A stretch of DNA of 64,000 bases. It comes from Tenrec ecaudatus. Its lineage: Eukaryota; Chordata; Mammalia; Afrosoricida; Tenrecidae. Below are positions 22,111-32,681 of this stretch, one piece after another (within the stretch, counting starts at the first letter, position 1; each line of letters opens with the position of its first letter). The stretch lies in NCBI RefSeq assembly GCF_050624435.1, contig NC_134536.1:129154758-129218757 (forward strand). The letters run 5' to 3'. Below the pieces are notes generated by a model. It made no database searches and was not told the origin of the DNA. It worked only from the letters and a program-made list of their open reading frames with translations. The position numbers and the translations under genes are program-made.

Positions 22111-22169
22111 AGCAGACAAACACAGAGCAGCAACAACGACTCAAGGAACCAGTGGAACCTTGATCAGAA

Positions 22170-22262
22170 AGAAAGCAGAGAAGGTACAGATGTGCTCGAC
22201 ACAATGATGGATGGATGGATCGTGATAAGAGTTGTATGAGCCCCTCATAAAACGATAAAAAA
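22170..22262 (+). mobile_element. L1 3' terminus
   Basis: Only the last ~90 bases of the young L1 family: 'aaggtacagatgtgctcgacacaatg', a (GATG)3 insert, then 'gtgataagagttgtatgagcccctcataaaac'. Confidence 0.8.
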
Positions 22263-23477
22263 GAAAGCAGAAAATATTAAAAACGAAACAACTTTACAAT
22301 GGGTCAAAAAGAGGTGACATTTTACGTAGTGACATCTGTCATAATTGACTTTATAATGCTCTTTGTCTGGTGGCCAGGCTCTTCATAGTCCCTGCCTATG
22401 ATCAGAGGGGGCTCACCAGAGGCCTAATTCACTGGGGACCCCGCACTGGGCTCCAATCTCATCATTAGCCCTGTGCAAACCAGGTGTTCGCAATGTAGCT
22501 CTCACACCATTCCCTCCTGTGGATGTGGATTGTATAATTTGCATTCCTTGCATCACACAGGCTGATGTGCTTTTTCCACGTGGACTTAGTCGGTGCTGGT
22601 GGCCAGGGGAGATAATAGGAATGTTCATTTGATTATGATTCTTTGTGTACGATTAATTTAACAGAAACAAATTCAAAGAAAGATTAGATGGATGTCAGGA
22701 TGACATTCAAGAAAGAGATTAAAGAAACAGCATTAGTTCAGTGAATAATTCCTTTATTTTTCTAATTGTGAAATTTTAGTATTTTAGCCCATCCTTCGGA
22801 TTGTGTATGAATCCACTACCACAATAACACTCAGTGAAGTTTTAGAGGAGAAAAGCAAGCCATCTCCAATTCCATTAACCAAATGCGATTATCTTTACGT
22901 GATTGGTTTTATCACATCTCGACTCACCAGGACTGGCCTCTTCTGACAGAAGTACAGTACCGTCCTCAGAGCCCGCTTCTCTGCGCCCGTCCCTCCTTAT
23001 GTCCTCTGTTGCTTCATACTTGAGCGGCTCGGCAGATATTTCGGATGTGCTCTCTCTCCCTTTGACCTTTCTAGGAAAGTTAGCTCCCTTAGCGATCCAT
23101 GGGGAGAGAGGCAAAACGCCCCCTTTTCCATCCAAGGAAGCAATTCCATTTCTGGCCGCCAGGGGACACCACACCCGGACTATGGGCCCAGCCCTGCCCT
23201 AACTCGTTGTAGGTCTCTGGGTCCTTTGAGAAGACAGAGCCCTTCCCCAAGCCCCTGATCACTGTGGAGCTTTCTTTAAATTCTCATTTCTGGTTTCTGA
23301 AGCAAATCTTCCTTTTTCTCCTCCCTCTGCCTCTGGCCCACATGTGTGCTCCGTAAGAGAGCACAGCACAGGCTGTCTTCTGGATTTTTGTGTGATGCTT
23401 AAGAAGCAGGTTACACCCACGTTCTGACCCTCTATTGAGATATCCCTTTATTGGAGGGGGGTTCCAAGCATGTTCTT

Positions 23478-23512
23478 CACACTTGACCTTAGCCAAAAGG
23501 CCGAGAAGCGAT
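23478..23512 (-). pseudogene. U2 snRNA 3'-truncated retropseudogene
   Basis: Read on the minus strand, 23512 down to 23478 begins ATCGCTTCTCGGCCTTTTGG and continues GCTAAGGTCAAGTGTG. This is the 5' end of U2 snRNA with one change, cut at about nucleotide 35. It is flanked by 12-bp direct repeats AAGCATGTTCTT (23466-23477 and 23514-23525). No promoter or Sm site is included, so it is not functional. 3'-truncated U2 copies with target duplications are a known class made by L1 reverse transcriptase. Confidence 0.9.
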
Positions 23513-24146
23513 GAAGCATGTTCTTTCCAACATCCTCGATGTTGAAGAGTCGAGATCCTTCGTTGGCTCAGAGCTGCTGGCAGCGATGTCTTGTCAATGG
23601 GACGGGCGCGCTCCCTGGATCCTATTGGATTTGACCCAAAATGTAGTGTGGCAACCAAATAACAAGACAGGCTCGCCCAGAACTTGGCCTTGGCGATCAC
23701 CTCCAAACTGGGGTCTGAAAGGGGGGCAGCAAGGGAGGAAGCGCTTTGTGTTCTGAGCTGATGGTGCCGGAGGGGGGCAAAACCCCCTCTTGTTTGATTG
23801 CTTTGTTCTTACACCTGCTCTATCTGGCGGTGGTGATGGGTGGGTGGGTGGGGCGTGGGTGGGGGGTGCTCCTTCAGTTTTCCTTTGTGCCTGGAGATGC
23901 TAAAGAAAGCTCAGGGGTGTGTGTGTATCTGTCTGTCTTCTTTCCAGTGCCTGTCTGGAAAGCACGGAGACGCCCACCTGCTGCCCACCCGGAGCTCTGC
24001 CCACCTGCAGCTCTGCCCACCTGCTGTGCTGAACTCAGGAGTGCCTTACTCTCCCGGGCCGTCAAGTCCACTGGGAAGCAGAGCAATGCGGTGCTGTAGC
24101 ACAGACCAGAACCACCCCACACGCTGTCTAGGGCTGTGACCCCACT

Positions 24147-24322
24147 GTGACCGCTGGTGGCACAGGGTGATGCACTGGGCTGTGAGCAGCAGGTAGGCAG
24201 CTCCAAGCCACCAGTCAACAGTCACAGTCTCGGAAACCCATGGTGTGTGGGGGGTGGGGGTGGGGGTGCGCGTCACTACGAGTCAGCATTGACTTGATGG
24301 CGGTCAGCTTAGTTGTTTGGCT
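24147..24322 (+). repeat. tRNA-derived SINE
   Basis: Head 'gaccgctggtggcacagggtgatgcactgggctg', shortened middle, tail 'actacgagtcagcattgacttgatggcgg'. A GGGGT-rich insert lies at 24249-24268. Confidence 0.8.
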
Positions 24323-24439
24323 TTTATCTTATGGGAGCACACAGCCCCAGCGTCCTCCCTCCGAGCAGCTGGCTGGGGGCTTTGACCCCTGAGCAGCTCC
24401 ATGAGCACTGAAGCTCTGCGCCACTGGGACTGCTCTCTT

Positions 24440-24880
24440 GGGTTCTCGGTGGAGATGAACTTGAGAGGGGTGCTTCTGCACAGGTCGTTCTGAGAAATAG
24501 AATTGCTGGATCCTTGGGCAGGCGCCCTGAACGTTCCAGTAGCACCCGTGGGTGCTCTGCTTGTTTGGGTGCACGTCTCTGAGGGCTCGTGACACAGAGG
24601 GTCTTCTCATTGTTGGGACTTTACACAGTCTCTCCTTGTGAATGGCCCGTTCACATACTTCTCCTGGTTTGCTTGTTTGTTTTTTTTTCCCAGTTGATTG
24701 CTTTCAGTTTGGCTGGGGGCTTGTGGAAGTTGTTTGTTTGTTTGTTTTGAAGCTTTGTCTTGTGCGCTGCAGACATGTCCTCTGCCATTTCTGTCTCATC
24801 TCTGTTACTGAGGCCCTCCGTTTCGTGCCCAGTATCAGCGAGTTGATCCTGGTTCCCAGCTCCTGACTCATCGAGTGTCG
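24440..24880. mobile_element. Probable ancient L1 sequence
   Basis: 'gaaatagaattgctggatcc', 'cttctcattgttgggac' and 'ccttgtgaatggcccgttcacatacttctcc' echo the old mammalian L1 3' region. Low confidence because of divergence. Confidence 0.4.
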
Positions 24881-25256
24881 CTGAGGCTACGCATCTTTAC
24901 GGAGCGAGCGCATGGCCTCGTCCTTCTCCCGAGGCCTGGGATAGAAGCCCTCCCTCTTCAGTGGGCAGTTCTGGGCTCCCTCATCAGTACACCCGGGCTT
25001 TGTCTTTCACTCCAATGGAAGTGTTCTATTCTGATGGTGATCAAGTTCCCAAGAAGCCGTAGGATGCTACAGATGGTCAGCACTCTTGGGTGCTCCCCAG
25101 AAGGCTGGAGATGCTCGTTCACCTGGAAAAGCCCCGCTGAAGCAAGCCCTGGCGATGTACTCCGGAGCAACGCCTCCTCACCAACGCTGTGCCGCATGTG
25201 AGCCACAGTGCACCCAGTGGCACCCCGTGCACGTGGTGACGACGTGTAGGTGTCGG

Positions 25257-25441
25257 TAAGGAGCCCGGGTGGCACTGTGGGGCAAGCGTTGGCACACGGC
25301 TGACCGTTTCACACCCAGCAGCCACTCTTAGGGAGAAAGACGAGGCTGTCTGCTTCCATAAGGACCTACAGCCCCAGAAACCCCAGCGAGGCTGCTCTGA
25401 GTTGGAATCAACTTGATGGCAGGGGGGTTGGTTTGGTTTAG
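25257..25441 (+). repeat. tRNA-derived SINE
   Basis: 'aaggagcccgggtggcactgtgg' head, 'gagaaagacgaggctgtctgcttcc' middle, 'gagttggaatcaacttgatggcagg' tail followed by the typical 'ttggtttggttta'. Confidence 0.88.
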
Positions 25442-25794
25442 ACACGCGTGTGCACATGCTGTCAATACATAGCTATCGATCCATTGTGCACTTGCCCGTG
25501 AAAGGTGTATATGCCCAGCCAGGCGTCTAGTCAATATACATCGAGCACCTGTCCTCGGCTTGGTGCTGGGCCGGGTGCCCTGGTGGATGGATGCCCAGAG
25601 ACTTCTTGGAGGAGCCAGCGGCACGTTGGTTTTCAGGGATCAGTTTTTACAGAAGCGGACTGCCATCTCCTCTGCCCCTGTCTGTCTGCAAGCCCCGCTA
25701 TGGCGTCACGCAGGCCACCACAGTTCAACAGCTGAGGGGCAAGTGGCAGCAGGTCTGGTCACTTCCGGCCAGCCATGTGAACCGGTGCCTGTGA

Positions 25795-25985
25795 AAGACG
25801 CCTGTGTGGCGAGGGCTGAAAGTGCTCGCTCAGCTGTCAGCTGGGAGTTCAGTGGTTCGAACCCACCAGCGGCTCTGCGAGAGAAAACGTGACCGCTGGC
25901 TCCCAATAGGGTGACAGCCCTGGAGACCCCCGGGGCCAGTTCCCCCTTATCCACCGGGGCCACGGCGAGGCGGGATGGTCTTGGT
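25795..25985 (+). repeat. tRNA-derived SINE
   Basis: 'gacgcctgtgtggcgagggctg' head and a clean B box 'agttcagtggttcgaaccc'. The tail is diverged. It lies about 1 kb before the PRPH2 start codon. Confidence 0.75.
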
Positions 25986-26096
25986 GGAAATGCCCTGTGG
26001 TGAGTCCACGGGGGGCCTGAGGAATGAGGGACTTGACCAGGAGCTGAAAGGTTGGCTCTGCACACAGGGGCCCACCAGTCAGGATCCACTTGACCA

Positions 26097-26341
26097 CAGC
26101 CAGCAGTCCCAGCAGCAGCAGCAGTAGCAGTAACAGTAGCAGCAGCAGCAGCAGCAATAACAGTAGTAACCATAGCAACAGCAGCAGCAGCAGTAACAGC
26201 AAGAGGAGCAGCAGCAGCAGCAAAAACAGTAGTAACCATAGCAATAGCAACAGCAGCAGCAGCAGCAACAGTAACAGCAGCAGCAGCAGCAAGAACAGTA
26301 GTAACCATAGCAACAGCAGCAGCAGCAGGAGAAGGAGGAGC
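26097..26341. repeat. CAG-rich minisatellite upstream of PRPH2
   Basis: An imperfect (CAG)n/(AGC)n array with TAG, AAC and CAT variants. It has a higher-order structure: the 18-mer beginning cagtagtaaccatagcaa recurs at 26161, 26227 and 26296, a period of 66-69 bases. The array keeps several frames open on both strands, which creates long spurious ORFs. It ends ~580 bases before the PRPH2 ATG. Confidence 0.9.
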
Positions 26342-26646
26342 CAGGTGAGTGGCACCACCAGCAGCAGGAGCAGTGACAGCAACAGGGGCGTGCCCTGCGA
26401 TGGGAGGTGTGGTTGGGAGAACACTGTGGGAAAGACAATTTCCTGCAGGAGCTAAGCCTGGAAACTTGGTCCTTGGGAAACACAAGATCTCAGTCAGACT
26501 TCCAAATAAAGTTCTCTTCCAGCCGGTCTGGCCCTTTTTGCTCTGCCCTTCCCCAGGGCTTTCTGCTTCTGCATGGCCACGGAGGCCCCTGTGGCCATGT
26601 TCTGAGCCTCACGGGGCTTTATCTAATGGGATGAACCTGGCTAAAG

Positions 26647-26684
26647 GGATTAGCAAGATGTCTTGTGGCTCCCACTTTTAATCT
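26647..26684. promoter_or_regulatory. CRX/OTX-type homeobox sites upstream of PRPH2
   Basis: GGATTA (reverse of TAATCC, the CRX core) is at 26647-26652 and a weaker TAATCT at 26679-26684, about 235-270 bases upstream of the PRPH2 start codon. CRX is the photoreceptor homeobox factor that drives disc and phototransduction genes. The short motifs also occur by chance, so function is inferred from position. Confidence 0.4.
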
Positions 26685-26917
26685 GCGGTGTTCAGCTGTC
26701 CCTTGTTGGCTGGGGAAGGGCCCGCAGAGCCCACACTGTGGACCAGCCCCAGCTGCGACTCTGTGGGCCCTGCCACCATGCCTGGGTCAACAGGGCTCTC
26801 AGGCTAGGGCAGGCGCATCATGGGCAGCCCCCTGTAGCTGCCTGCACCCTCCCTTGACCCTGTGCTACCAAGGGGTGAACTTGGCTGTGGGAGGCGGCTG
26901 TGCCGCACCCGACAAGC

Positions 26918-27498
26918 ATGGCACTGCTGAAAGTCAAATTCGACCAGAAGAAGAGGGTCAAGCTGGCCCAAGGGCTCTGGCTCCTGAACTGGCTTTCTGT
27001 GCTGGCTGGCATCATCGTCTTCAGCCTCGGGCTGTTCTTGAAGATCGAGCTCCGGAAGAGGAGCGACATGATGAACAACTCGGAGAGCCATTTTGTGCCC
27101 AACTCCCTGATAGGGATGGGGACACTGGCCTGTGTCTTCAACTCTCTGGCCGGCAAGATCTGCTACGATGCGCTGGACGCGGCCAAGTACGCCAAGTGGA
27201 AGCCCTGGCTGCAGCCCTACCTGCTGGTCTGCGTTCTCTTCCACGTGGTCCTCCTCCTCGTGGCCCTCTGCTGCTTTATGACACAGGGCTCCCTGGAGGA
27301 CACCTTGGCCGCCGGGCTGAAGAGCGGCATGAAGTACTACCGGGACACGGACACCCCCGGCAGATGCTTCATGAAGAAGACCATCGACCTGCTGCAGATT
27401 GAGTTCAAGTGCTGTGGGAACAACGGCTTCCGGGACTGGTTTGAGATTCAGTGGATCAGCAACCGCTACCTGGACTTTTCCTCCAAGGAAGTCAAAGA
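26918..27498 (+). CDS. PRPH2: Peripherin-2, coding exon 1
   Basis: Codes residues 1-193 plus two bases of codon 194 (581 bases, the same phase as human exon 1). Peripherin-2 is the tetraspanin that, with ROM1, builds the high-curvature rims of rod and cone outer-segment discs. This exon holds TM1 (about 20-40), the small D1 loop with an N53-type sequon (NNS), TM2 (about 62-80), TM3 (about 99-122) and the first half of the large D2 loop. Visible D2 residues are Cys150 (intermolecular disulfide), the CCG motif Cys165-Cys166-Gly167, and Arg172. The ATG has A at -3 and G at +4. The donor after 27498 is GTGAGT. A longer overlapping ORF (26665-27402) is a frame shadow. Confidence 0.98.
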
Positions 27499-27627
27499 GT
27501 GAGTGGCCTTTCGTCCCCTGCTCAGAGCTCCTTGGGAGCCCAGGGGCCCAGGCCTCTCTTCAGAGCCCCTTCCCCGCCCCGCCGGGCTCTGTGTGCACTC
27601 GTGCTGTCTGCACAAGGGTGTGTGAGG

Positions 27628-27816
27628 TGGAAGGAGGAGACGGTGGTGCACTGGTTAAGTGCTCGACTGCTGGTCATAAGGCCAGTGGTTTGAGTCCATC
27701 AGCCGGTCCCCGGGGCCAAAGACTTAGCCATCTGCTCTGGCAGAGATTCTAGCTCGGGAGACCCGATGGCACGTGGGGTGGCTCTGAGTTGCCCTTGACT
27801 CGAGGTCAATGGTGGA
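27628..27816 (+). repeat. tRNA-derived SINE in PRPH2 intron 1
   Basis: 'gacggtggtgcactggttaagtgctcgactgctgg' head, 'ggccagtggtttgagtcc' B box area, 'gagttgcccttgactcgaggtcaatgg' tail. Confidence 0.8.
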
Positions 27817-28036
27817 GGGAGGCGAAGCCTATGACATCGCCCATGTCCTTACCATGTTTTGATTGACAAAATGGTAGCGTGCTAAGGCTGGACTGAGTGT
27901 TTGGGTGAGGTGAGAGGAAGGGAGCAGGTGATGTACATGGCTTGTGTAGGAGTCCCAGGGAGGAAGTGAGTGTCTGTGTCCCACCGTTGGGGTGTGCTTG
28001 TGACCCGGTCCCCTACTCGGAGCCATCATTGCTTCA

Positions 28037-28210
28037 TCAGGAGCCCTGGTGGCATCGTGGTTCTTGGCTGAGCCGCACGGTCAGCAGTGGGCCTTCCCCA
28101 CTCCCGGAGAGAGTGACAGTCTGGGACGCCCAGGGCAGTTCCACCCGTCCTGCAGGGTTGCTCTGAGTCTGCATCGGCTCCCATGGCAGTGAGTCTGGGC
28201 TTTAATTTGG
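28037..28210 (+). repeat. tRNA-derived SINE in PRPH2 intron 1
   Basis: Intact head 'aggagccctggtggcatcgtgg'. The middle is shortened, followed by the tail 'ttgctctgagtctgcatcggctcccatggcag'. Confidence 0.85.
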
Positions 28211-28435
28211 CTTTATGTCTTGCTTGCTTGGAGTAGATGGATCCAGTCCCTGAAATGTCAGTTTTCTTCATGAATTCCTGTTTCCCTGTCTTTCAGCTCT
28301 GAATCCACATTCCCAAGAGGTCTGCCCTTGCAGATGGTGGGGTGGGGGGAGTGGGGGGAGGGGAGAGAACTATCAGGAGCTCTAAGCTTGTTAATTCGCT
28401 GTGTGACCTTGGCAAATCCCCCTGGGCTCTGCGTG

Positions 28436-28458
28436 GTGGTGGTGGTGGTGGCGGTGAA
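28436..28458. repeat. (GGT)n triplet repeat
   Basis: About 20 bases of GGT/GGC repeat in PRPH2 intron 1. Confidence 0.8.
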
Positions 28459-28678
28459 TGCCCCCCAGTCAACTTCACCTCACAGCAGACCCTTGAGAAC
28501 TCAGCGGCATTGGCTGGGTGGCAAGGAGGGCTGTTGGCTCTGCAGGGGGCACGCTGTCCTCCTCTGCCTGTGCGCTGAAGGGCGGCACTGTAACCGGTGA
28601 TCTCGCAGGTCACCCCGTTCTGTTCTGAAGACAGAGTCGGTTCTGCTGATTAGATCGAACCCCTCCTGAGATGCACTC

Positions 28679-28830
28679 CTGGGAGCCCCAGGGGCACAGC
28701 AGGCTGCTAGCTACAAAGTCGCTAGTTCTAAACTGCCAGCCACTTCTGTAAAGTTACGTCTTGGAAACCCACCGGCATAGGTCTACTCTGTCCTAAAGGG
28801 GGTGACTCGATGGTCCTGAGGGTGAGTGTG
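28679..28830 (+). repeat. tRNA-derived SINE in PRPH2 intron 1
   Basis: 'gggagccccaggggcacagcagg' head, 'cactctgtcctaaaggggg'-like tail ending 'gactcgatggtcctgaggg'. Short internal deletion. Confidence 0.7.
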
Positions 28831-29756
28831 AGTACAGCCTGGCAGTGTGTCTCACGTGTCCTTGGCATGTGGAGAACCCAGTCTGAGATGGGATGGAAGG
28901 AGAGGTCGGTGAGAGAGGAGGAGGGCCCTGGTCCATGCTAGAGACGGCGGCACATGTGCTAGTCCCAGCGGACCTCAGCATGGCCCTCGACTCCAGGTCC
29001 AGGGAAGGGCAGCCTGCTCTCCCCTCGTCTCTTCGTCCATCTCCGTCCACACCTGGCTGTGCGGCTGTTCATCCCCGGCTGTGCTTTGTTCTCCTCTGAT
29101 TAAAGATGGCAAGTCCAGGAAGGGCTTGAACTCGGGACCTTGGGCATGGCAGCAGGGCATGCTTGGGGTTCAGATATGCGTGCGCCCAGCTTAGTGCGCT
29201 TCCAAGGGCAAGGAGTTCAGATTCTGGGTCAGTCCTTGGGATTTCGTTTCTTCTCCCCGGATGGGGATTATTGTTCCAAATCCCTGCTCGGGGAGAGGAT
29301 TGTCAACCACTCTGGCCGTCTGAGAGGACAGATCTGCAGGGGCAGCACCAGGTGGCCTGCCCTCACGACTGTGAGCAGAGGGCATGGCAGAAGCAGGCTT
29401 TGGGAGCAGAAGAGAAGGAAGCTTTCCAACGTGTCCCCTGTCTTCCTCTGCCTAGAGTCAGTCCGTGGAGACACTTACACAGTCTCCCGGAAGTCCCCAG
29501 ACCCTGCTTTGTCCCAGGCTGCTCCTCCCGAGTGGCCAGCTTCCCGAGGTTTGCAGGCCAGCACCCACTCAGCTGTTCACCCTGAGTGTTCACCCTGACT
29601 TGTTGGGGGTGAAAGGAGCTGACACCCATGGACGCTGGTAACCAATGTTTCTCTTCGTGGCCGAGGCAGGGCCTCACCCTCCACCGATCCTTCACTGACC
29701 TGCCCTCACCTCAGCGCAGCCGAGCACGCATCCCCGCAACTACAGCACACCTAGAC

Positions 29757-30232
29757 CAGTGGTCCTCAGCCTGTGCGTCACACCCCTTTGGGGGTTGAAC
29801 GACCCTTTCACAGGGGTCACCTAAGACCATCGGAAAACATCTATTTCCGATGGCCTTAGGAACCGAGACACCGCTCCTCTATCCGTCTCCAGGCGGGTCC
29901 GCCCACATGCAGAGACGCCCACATAGGAGTACCCGGCGTGAAGACTGTTACCCATGCTACACCATGCTTCAAGACAACATTTCATTTATTTGTACTTAGA
30001 AATAAATATTTCACAATATATAATTACATATTTTTTGATGAATCACTATTCTCATTGATGCTCCATTTGTAACAATGGAAATGCATCCTGCTTATCAGAT
30101 ATTTACACGACCATTCATAACAGTAGCAAAACGACAGTGATGAAGTAGCAACGATATTGTTATGGCTGGGGGTCCCCACCTCATGAGGCGCTGCATGAAG
30201 CGTGGAGGCATGAGGAATGGTGAGAACCGCTG
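29757..30232. mobile_element. Long SPIN-type hAT element (476 bp)
   Basis: Left terminus CAGTGGTCCTCAGCCT, right terminus (reversed) CAGCGGTTCTCACCAT. Flanks ACCTAGAC and CTCTTGAC are a degraded 8-bp duplication (5 of 8). Compared with the ~200-bp copies it keeps an internal block with AT-rich 'cacaatatataattacatatt'. It also has a hairpin, 29820-29836 against 29844-29860 (16 of 17 paired, 7-base loop). No transposase ORF, so non-autonomous. Confidence 0.88.
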
Positions 30233-30394
30233 CTCTTGACTGACACTCGCAGGTGCATGAGCCGCTCCGATGGGATGGCTGTGTCACAGTTCAGGGACCC
30301 TTGGGGGCTAGGTGCTTGGCTGCTAGTTGGAAGGCTGGGGATTTGAACTCACCATCGACTCCTCTGGAGAACACACCTGCCTGCAGGATTCCAC

Positions 30395-30535
30395 ACCCAA
30401 AGATGCCCACGGCCTCCAAGCCCATGCCAACTCAGAGCAAAGCTCCATTTTCTACAGAGGCGCGGCTGGTGGTTTCGAACTTTGGACCTTGAGGACTGAA
30501 GCCCAAATCATAACCACTATATCCCGAGGGCTCAC
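30395..30535 (-). repeat. SINE, shortened, in PRPH2 intron 1
   Basis: 'gccaactcagagcaaagctcc' tail remnant, 'tctacagaggcgcggctggtggtttcgaactttggacc' reversed B-box part. It follows a plus-strand SINE head fragment at 30299-30362. Confidence 0.7.
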
Positions 30536-31026
30536 AGCCCAGGGACCCTCGGGGGCCGCTGTGTTCTGTCCTGCGGCACTGCTAGGACTTGGAATTGACA
30601 TGTTGACACACAATCATGTTCCGCTGCACGGCATCTGCCGTAGCCCTGAGCAGCCATGGACACTGTTCTTCACAAGGGACACCAGATGTGACCTCTATGT
30701 GGAGTTTGCTCTCTCTCTCTCTCTCTCATGTCCCTCTGTGTGGTATTTCCTGAGGCCACGTCCCCGGGAAGCCATTGTGTGCTGGTGTAACTTTCTAGAG
30801 AGCTGTTGTCAACATACAATTTGTAGAATGAAAATACCCTCTGCCTTTCCCAGAGCCCCAGGGCCCTGTGCCCGCGCTGTGCCAGCGACGAGGAAGGCAT
30901 TCTCATCTCCCCAGACTTTTCCATGCAGGGTATGTGCACGGTACCCCGAGGGAGGCCAGGCGTCTGGGCTTGTGTCCAGAAAGCCTTGGGGAGTTAGTTG
31001 GCTTTGCCTCAGGGTCAGTGTCTGGG

Positions 31027-31228
31027 GCCAGTGCCTGGGTTGGGCTGCTAACCTCAAGGTCAGCAGTTCGAAGCCATTAGCCGCTCCACTGGAGAAAGAT
31101 GAGGCTGTCTAGTGCCTTAAAGGGTGCCAGTCTCGGAAACCCACAGGGCCAATTCTGCCCTGTCCTGGGGGGTCGCGACGAATTGGAGTTGACTCGATGG
31201 CAGTGGAGTCTGATTTGGTTTAGAGACA
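31027..31228 (+). repeat. tRNA-derived SINE in PRPH2 intron 1
   Basis: Nearly complete: 'aaggtcagcagttcgaagcc', 'gagaaagatgaggctgtctag', 'gggtcgcgacgaattggagttgactcgatggcag', then 'tgatttggttta'. Only the first tRNA-like bases are lost. Confidence 0.88.
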
Positions 31229-31734
31229 AGGAACAGCTCTGTGCATGATTACAGGAATGAATGAGAGGATGTGGTCTGGTACTTCCCTCCACACAGGGGC
31301 CCTGAGGGGAAAGTGGTTTTCTGTTCACTTAGACGTATGATTAATATGTCTATGTGGCAGGGCTGGCTGACAGAAATCCTCCCCTGGAAAATAGAAAGTC
31401 GGCTTAGTTTTGTGAGCTGGCAGACTGTAGGACAGGAGATTCTCGGCAGGACCCTCAGGGCCTCCGATGGTGGAGTGGCCGGGGCAGGGACTAGCAGGAG
31501 GGCAGGGGAAGGTCCAGGGATATTTACCCTTCACCCCAAATCCACCCAACTCCCCCAACTGCCTTGCAGCCTGCTACGACCCCCTGCACTTTCGTAGGCT
31601 GATTTTGTAGGAAGCGGATTTTGCCAAGAGTTTCTTGAAAGGGTCTCAGGGTGGACCTGAACTTCTAACCTTCCACTAGCAGCTGAGCACACTCCTCATT
31701 TGCCTGCTCAGGGGTCTTTATCATTCCCTTCTGA

Positions 31735-31937
31735 ACCCAGCCCAACCCAAACTCACCACCGACTCTCAGCAACCCCACAGGACAGGGTAGACCTGCCCCT
31801 GTGGGTTCCCCAGACCGTAGCAATTTACGGGGAGTAGAAAGTCCCATTTTACAGTCAAGGAGCGGTTGATGGCTTCGAACTGACGACTCTGCGGATCGCA
31901 AGCCTAGCTGCAGCCACTACACCACCAGGACTCCTTT
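31735..31937 (-). repeat. tRNA-derived SINE in PRPH2 intron 1
   Basis: Reversed tail 'caccaccgactctcagcaaccccacaggacagggtag', central 'ggggagtagaaagtcc', reversed B box 'ggcttcgaactgacgac', reversed head 'acaccaccaggactcc'. Confidence 0.85.
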
Positions 31938-32655
31938 CCCAGCCCATCCTTCTTCCCCGACCACGCTGGAGGACTCAGACAAAAGGCCGGGACTCTGCTT
32001 CTGGGCCCTGTACTCCGGGGCAGTGGTCCTAGAGCCAGGAGCTGGCTGGTCACAGTTCTCCAGGGTCCCTGGTCCCTGGTGTGGGCAGGGCTCGGCTGTC
32101 CCTTGCTTCCTGGGGGTCCCCTTCTCCCCTGCCTAGACTGGAGGGAGTCCAGGCCTCCTCTGGAGCATTTCCAGTGCCGAATCTGGGTTCTGCATGCTCA
32201 GGGGCTGCCTGAGGTGTCCCCCCGCCCCTCTTTCAGGTCCCCTAGGAAACTTTGAGTCTTGTGGCCTGGGAAACACTCCCGGATATAAATACCCAGGTCA
32301 CCACCTAAGGAGATCGCCTCTGCCTGACTTTGTCTTAAGAGGACGAGAGGGCCCTTAATCTGTATTTGGAACAAGGGCAGGCCCTCAAGGAGACAAGCCG
32401 ATGCTTCTTCAGGGGCTGGTGCCAGAGGTGAAGAGTCCTGTGAAGTCCCTGTGTGGGGCTCAGGCTGCCCAACCTCCACCATGTCAGTCCTGCCTCTTCC
32501 AGGCTGAGCTAGGCCCTGCCCTCAGGGAGCCCCAGCCTGAGGGGACACAGGCTTGGGAGATCAGCAAAGCAGGCTGTCCACTGGGGGTCAGAGAGCCCAG
32601 GGGAACAGCTGCAGACTGAGCACAGGTGAGAGCGCCCACTGGTCTTGGCCCACAT

Positions 32656-32681
32656 GAGCGAGCGAGCGAGCGAGCGAGCGC
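32656..32681. repeat. (GAGC)n microsatellite
   Basis: Six uninterrupted GAGC units in PRPH2 intron 1. Confidence 0.9.

Larger units (their letters stand above)
10060..26640. other. TBCC-PRPH2 intergenic region
   Basis: About 16.6 kb without a recognisable exon on either strand. Identified content: two SPIN elements, about ten SINEs, six or more L1 3' ends, an RTE relic, a U2 fragment, CA/GT/ATCT microsatellites and a CAG-rich minisatellite, all listed separately. Stretches such as 12.1-12.9, 17.3-18.4 and 22.6-23.4 kb show nothing I can name. The two longest ORFs (259 and 191 codons, minus strand, 25.7-26.5 kb) are created by the trinucleotide repeat. Confidence 0.7.

Noticed and set aside
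25706-26485. 259-codon minus-strand ORF with Ala/Val/Thr- or Leu-rich runs
   Set aside because: It is produced by the CAG-rich minisatellite. Several frames on both strands are open there and composition is purely repeat-driven. No start context or family match.
26665-27402. 245-codon ORF overlapping PRPH2 exon 1
   Set aside because: Out-of-frame shadow of the GC-rich peripherin-2 exon, whose own frame matches the family end to end.
30327-31112. 261-codon plus-strand ORF in PRPH2 intron 1
   Set aside because: It runs through SINE fragments of both orientations and a CT-rich tract. No domain and no splice context.
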